This document shows, piece after piece, positions 63,898 to 64,000 of a stretch of 64,000 nt of DNA (position 1 is its first letter; each line of letters begins with the position of its first letter). The position numbers and the translations under genes are program-made. The stretch is taken from contig CP119317.1 of the NCBI GenBank assembly GCA_029203125.1, forward strand, positions 744,001 to 808,000, read 5' to 3'. The notes below the pieces were generated by a model. That model ran no database searches and was not told the origin of the DNA. It worked only from the letters and a program-made list of their open reading frames with translations. This stretch comes from Candidatus Cohnella colombiensis. GTDB taxonomy: Bacteria; Bacillota; Bacilli; Paenibacillales; Paenibacillaceae.

Positions 63898-64000
63898 CTT
63901 GAATCACTCCGACTCGTTTTCTTTTTAGTATGACCATATTGGAGGAAATGTAGCGGAGTACCTCGAACAACCTCTCGTACCAAATCCATTGAGTTCCCTC

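Overview
The window looks like chromosomal DNA of a Gram-positive, spore-forming Bacillota of the Paenibacillaceae type (Paenibacillus/Cohnella-like). The evidence is strong AGGAGG ribosome-binding sites, frequent TTG/GTG starts, lipobox lipoproteins, an infC-rpmI-rplT operon with an AUU-started IF-3 and a leader attenuator, a T-box leader before ilvB, and proteins typical of that lineage (DUF2621, DUF6382-FHA, YtqA/YtqB, HesB-like YneR). Most of the window is conserved housekeeping DNA. No tRNA, rRNA or CRISPR array was recognised.

Layout. 1-3.3 kb: the end of a Tad/Flp-type pilus or secretion locus (DUF5702-like end, TadE-like protein, prepilin peptidase, DUF6382-FHA). 3.4-14.5 kb: nucleotide-sugar-type epimerase, small lipoprotein, DUF2621, endonuclease IV, purU, tkt, ppnP, a dehydrogenase fused to a PilZ domain, pgi and a membrane protein. 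14.5-20.2 kb: YigZ, the sulfate importer cysT-cysW-cysA-sbp behind a CymR-like operator, and a membrane-anchored GNAT. 20.3-21.85 kb: a complete IS110 element with a recognisable bridge RNA. 22-35 kb: HAD phosphatase, GH1 beta-glucosidase, B12-type radical SAM enzyme, aldo/keto reductase, DUF1697, a secreted stalk-domain protein divergent from a STAND ATPase, manA, a VOC protein, and the tRNA-modification pair mnmM-mnmL. 35-40 kb: a MarR regulator and a small redox cluster (CuA-type lipoprotein, PQQ-type quinoprotein lipoprotein, carboxypeptidase-regulatory-like lipoprotein). 40-45 kb: trmB, PAP2 phosphatase, GT2 glycosyltransferase, infC-rpmI-rplT and a Gly/Tyr-tailed small protein. 45-53.4 kb: branched-chain amino acid synthesis (T-box, ilvB-ilvH-ilvC, leuA, an aminotransferase, leuB). 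53.5-64 kb: sensor kinase, pepA, MFS, aldo/keto reductase, YneR, HMGL-like aldolase, ThuA plus Gfo/Idh/MocA oxidoreductase, and an EAL phosphodiesterase.

The most interesting reading is the IS110 element. The 5' noncoding part upstream of its transposase folds as a stem whose internal loop carries two guides. One guide (20394-20403) matches the left flanking DNA, and the other (20420-20429) is complementary to the right flanking DNA, each with one wobble-compatible difference. The two junctions share a CT dinucleotide, which fixes the element at about 20314-21846. Joining the flanks restores a roughly 130-bp imperfect palindrome, so the element sits inside a REP/MITE-like repeat. Other notable items are the dehydrogenase-PilZ fusion with an intact c-di-GMP motif (an EAL enzyme is in the same window), the CuA/quinoprotein lipoprotein cluster around a perfect 10-bp operator-like palindrome, and an 18-bp hairpin between ilvH and ilvC.
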